A stretch of DNA of 34,668 bases, from assembly GCA_028284905.1 (NCBI GenBank), contig JANQQU010000009.1:1-34668 (forward strand), read 5' to 3'. A model generated the notes under the pieces. The model ran no database searches. It saw only the letters and a list, made by a program, of their open reading frames with translations, and was not told the origin of the DNA. Numbering within the stretch: position 1 is the first letter of the stretch; the number at the start of each line of letters is the position of its first letter. This document shows positions 34,357 through 34,668 of this stretch, piece by piece. The stretch is from Calditrichia bacterium. Lineage in GTDB: Bacteria; Calditrichota; Calditrichia; RBG-13-44-9; J075. The position numbers and the translations under genes were made by a program.

Positions 34357-34489
34357 GTCCTGTAAGGACGACACAAACTAGCCTGGGACGTTCACTCCCG
34401 GGCGGTCGTCGATAAAATGTTTGCTTCTGTCGGTGTCGCCCGCCCGCGATGAATCACAGGCTCATTATCGTAAGTCCGATGAATCGGAC
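34357..34489. repeat. Hairpin-rich structured intergenic element
   Basis: Three stem-loops lie in a row. The first is GTCCT/AGGAC (34357-34361 and 34365-34369). The second is CCTGGGA/TCCCGGG with one G-T pair (34382-34388 and 34396-34402). The third is GTCCGA/TCGGAC (34474-34479 and 34484-34489). Stretches of this kind are often dispersed repeat elements in environmental bacterial genomes. It could also be a structured leader RNA for the T6SS operon, although it lies more than 200 bases upstream of tssL. Confidence 0.4.
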
Positions 34490-34587
34490 AATTTATTAGA
34501 CGCCGTTCCATCATAAAATTCCATAGGGAGAATGAATTCCTTTGGAAAACCTCTGCTTTTGAATATCCAATATTGTTATGTGTTGTT

Positions 34588-34623
34588 AAGTCGTACCCCC
34601 AAAGTATCATAAAGTCGTACCCC
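34588..34623. repeat. Repeated 12-mer, possible insertion-sequence end
   Basis: AAGTCGTACCCC occurs at 34588-34599 and 34612-34623, 24 bases apart. Closely spaced repeats after a TGT are characteristic of IS21-type element ends, so a mobile element may begin here and continue beyond the window. No transposase gene is visible to confirm it. Confidence 0.3.
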
Positions 34624-34668
34624 TCTTAGCAGGTGTAATAATTTGTAATTTTCTCCAATCATTATAAG

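Larger units (their letters stand above)
34150..34668. other. Non-coding right end upstream of tssL
   Basis: These 519 bases hold no convincing gene. The part next to tssL must contain the leader and probably the promoter of the T6SS operon, but I cannot pick a clear -35/-10 pair. The outer part contains a row of hairpins (34357-34489) and a repeated 12-mer (34588-34623). A 72-codon minus-strand frame at 34392-34610 runs through these repeats and looks like a chance translation of them. Confidence 0.55.

Noticed and set aside
34392-34610. 72-codon minus-strand frame near the right end
   Set aside because: It runs through the hairpin array and repeated 12-mer, has no ribosome binding site or recognisable domain, and appears to be a translated repeat.

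Overview
The window comes from a Gram-negative bacterium. A nearly complete contact-dependent type VI secretion system (T6SS) fills 13.1-34.1 kb, and clear Shine-Dalgarno sequences (AAGGAG-like) precede most genes. Use of Shine-Dalgarno sites argues against a typical Bacteroidetes genome. The family mix (TagJ/TagF-type T6SS, AAA_35-WD40 protein, EAD/VMAP conflict modules, many small intergenic repeats) would suit an environmental non-proteobacterial lineage such as Calditrichota/KSB1-like bacteria, but that assignment is a guess. No rRNA, tRNA or CRISPR array was seen.

Layout. (1) 182-964 (+): an OppF/DppF-type ABC transporter ATPase. (2) 1290-7458 (+): an AT-rich three-gene set. It encodes an EAD2-TIR-AAA ATPase protein, an overlapping AAA_35-transmembrane-WD40 protein and an EAD2-caspase-like protease. 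(3) 12901-7601 (-), convergent with the set above: EAD2-VMAP, MoxR AAA+ ATPase, a vWA (SAV_2336-type) protein whose C-terminus reads as a sigma-70 factor (regions 2 and 4), and a small protein with a zinc-finger anti-sigma (ZAS) motif. Regions 2 and 3 together look like a complete vWA-MoxR-VMAP ternary conflict system with two effectors. The three near-identical EAD2 adaptor domains occur in VMAP, the TIR protein and the caspase. (4) 18709-13110 (-): the VgrG/PAAR cargo zone, with a VgrG, a PAAR spike, a DcrB/EagR-like chaperone and several unrecognised small ORFs. (5) 34149-18727 (-): the T6SS core in the order tssL, tssM, tagF, tagJ, tssA, tssB, tssC, hcp, tssE, tssF, tssG, clpV. (6) 34150-34668: non-coding, with a structured hairpin-rich element and what may be the end of an insertion sequence.

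How it may work together. The T6SS core builds a contractile sheath (TssB/C) on a baseplate (TssE/F/G with TssA), anchored by TssL/TssM. It fires an Hcp tube tipped by VgrG and PAAR and is recycled by ClpV. TssK and TssJ are not in the window, and TssM is only 621 residues, lacking the usual large periplasmic C-terminal part. In the ternary system the MoxR ATPase, vWA protein and VMAP are expected to form an NTP-dependent sensor or switch. VMAP would recruit the TIR and caspase effectors by EAD2-EAD2 contact. The most unusual feature is the apparent sigma factor fused to the vWA component, followed by a candidate anti-sigma gene. This would give the conflict system a transcriptional output in addition to NAD cleavage and proteolysis. 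This last point is inference.
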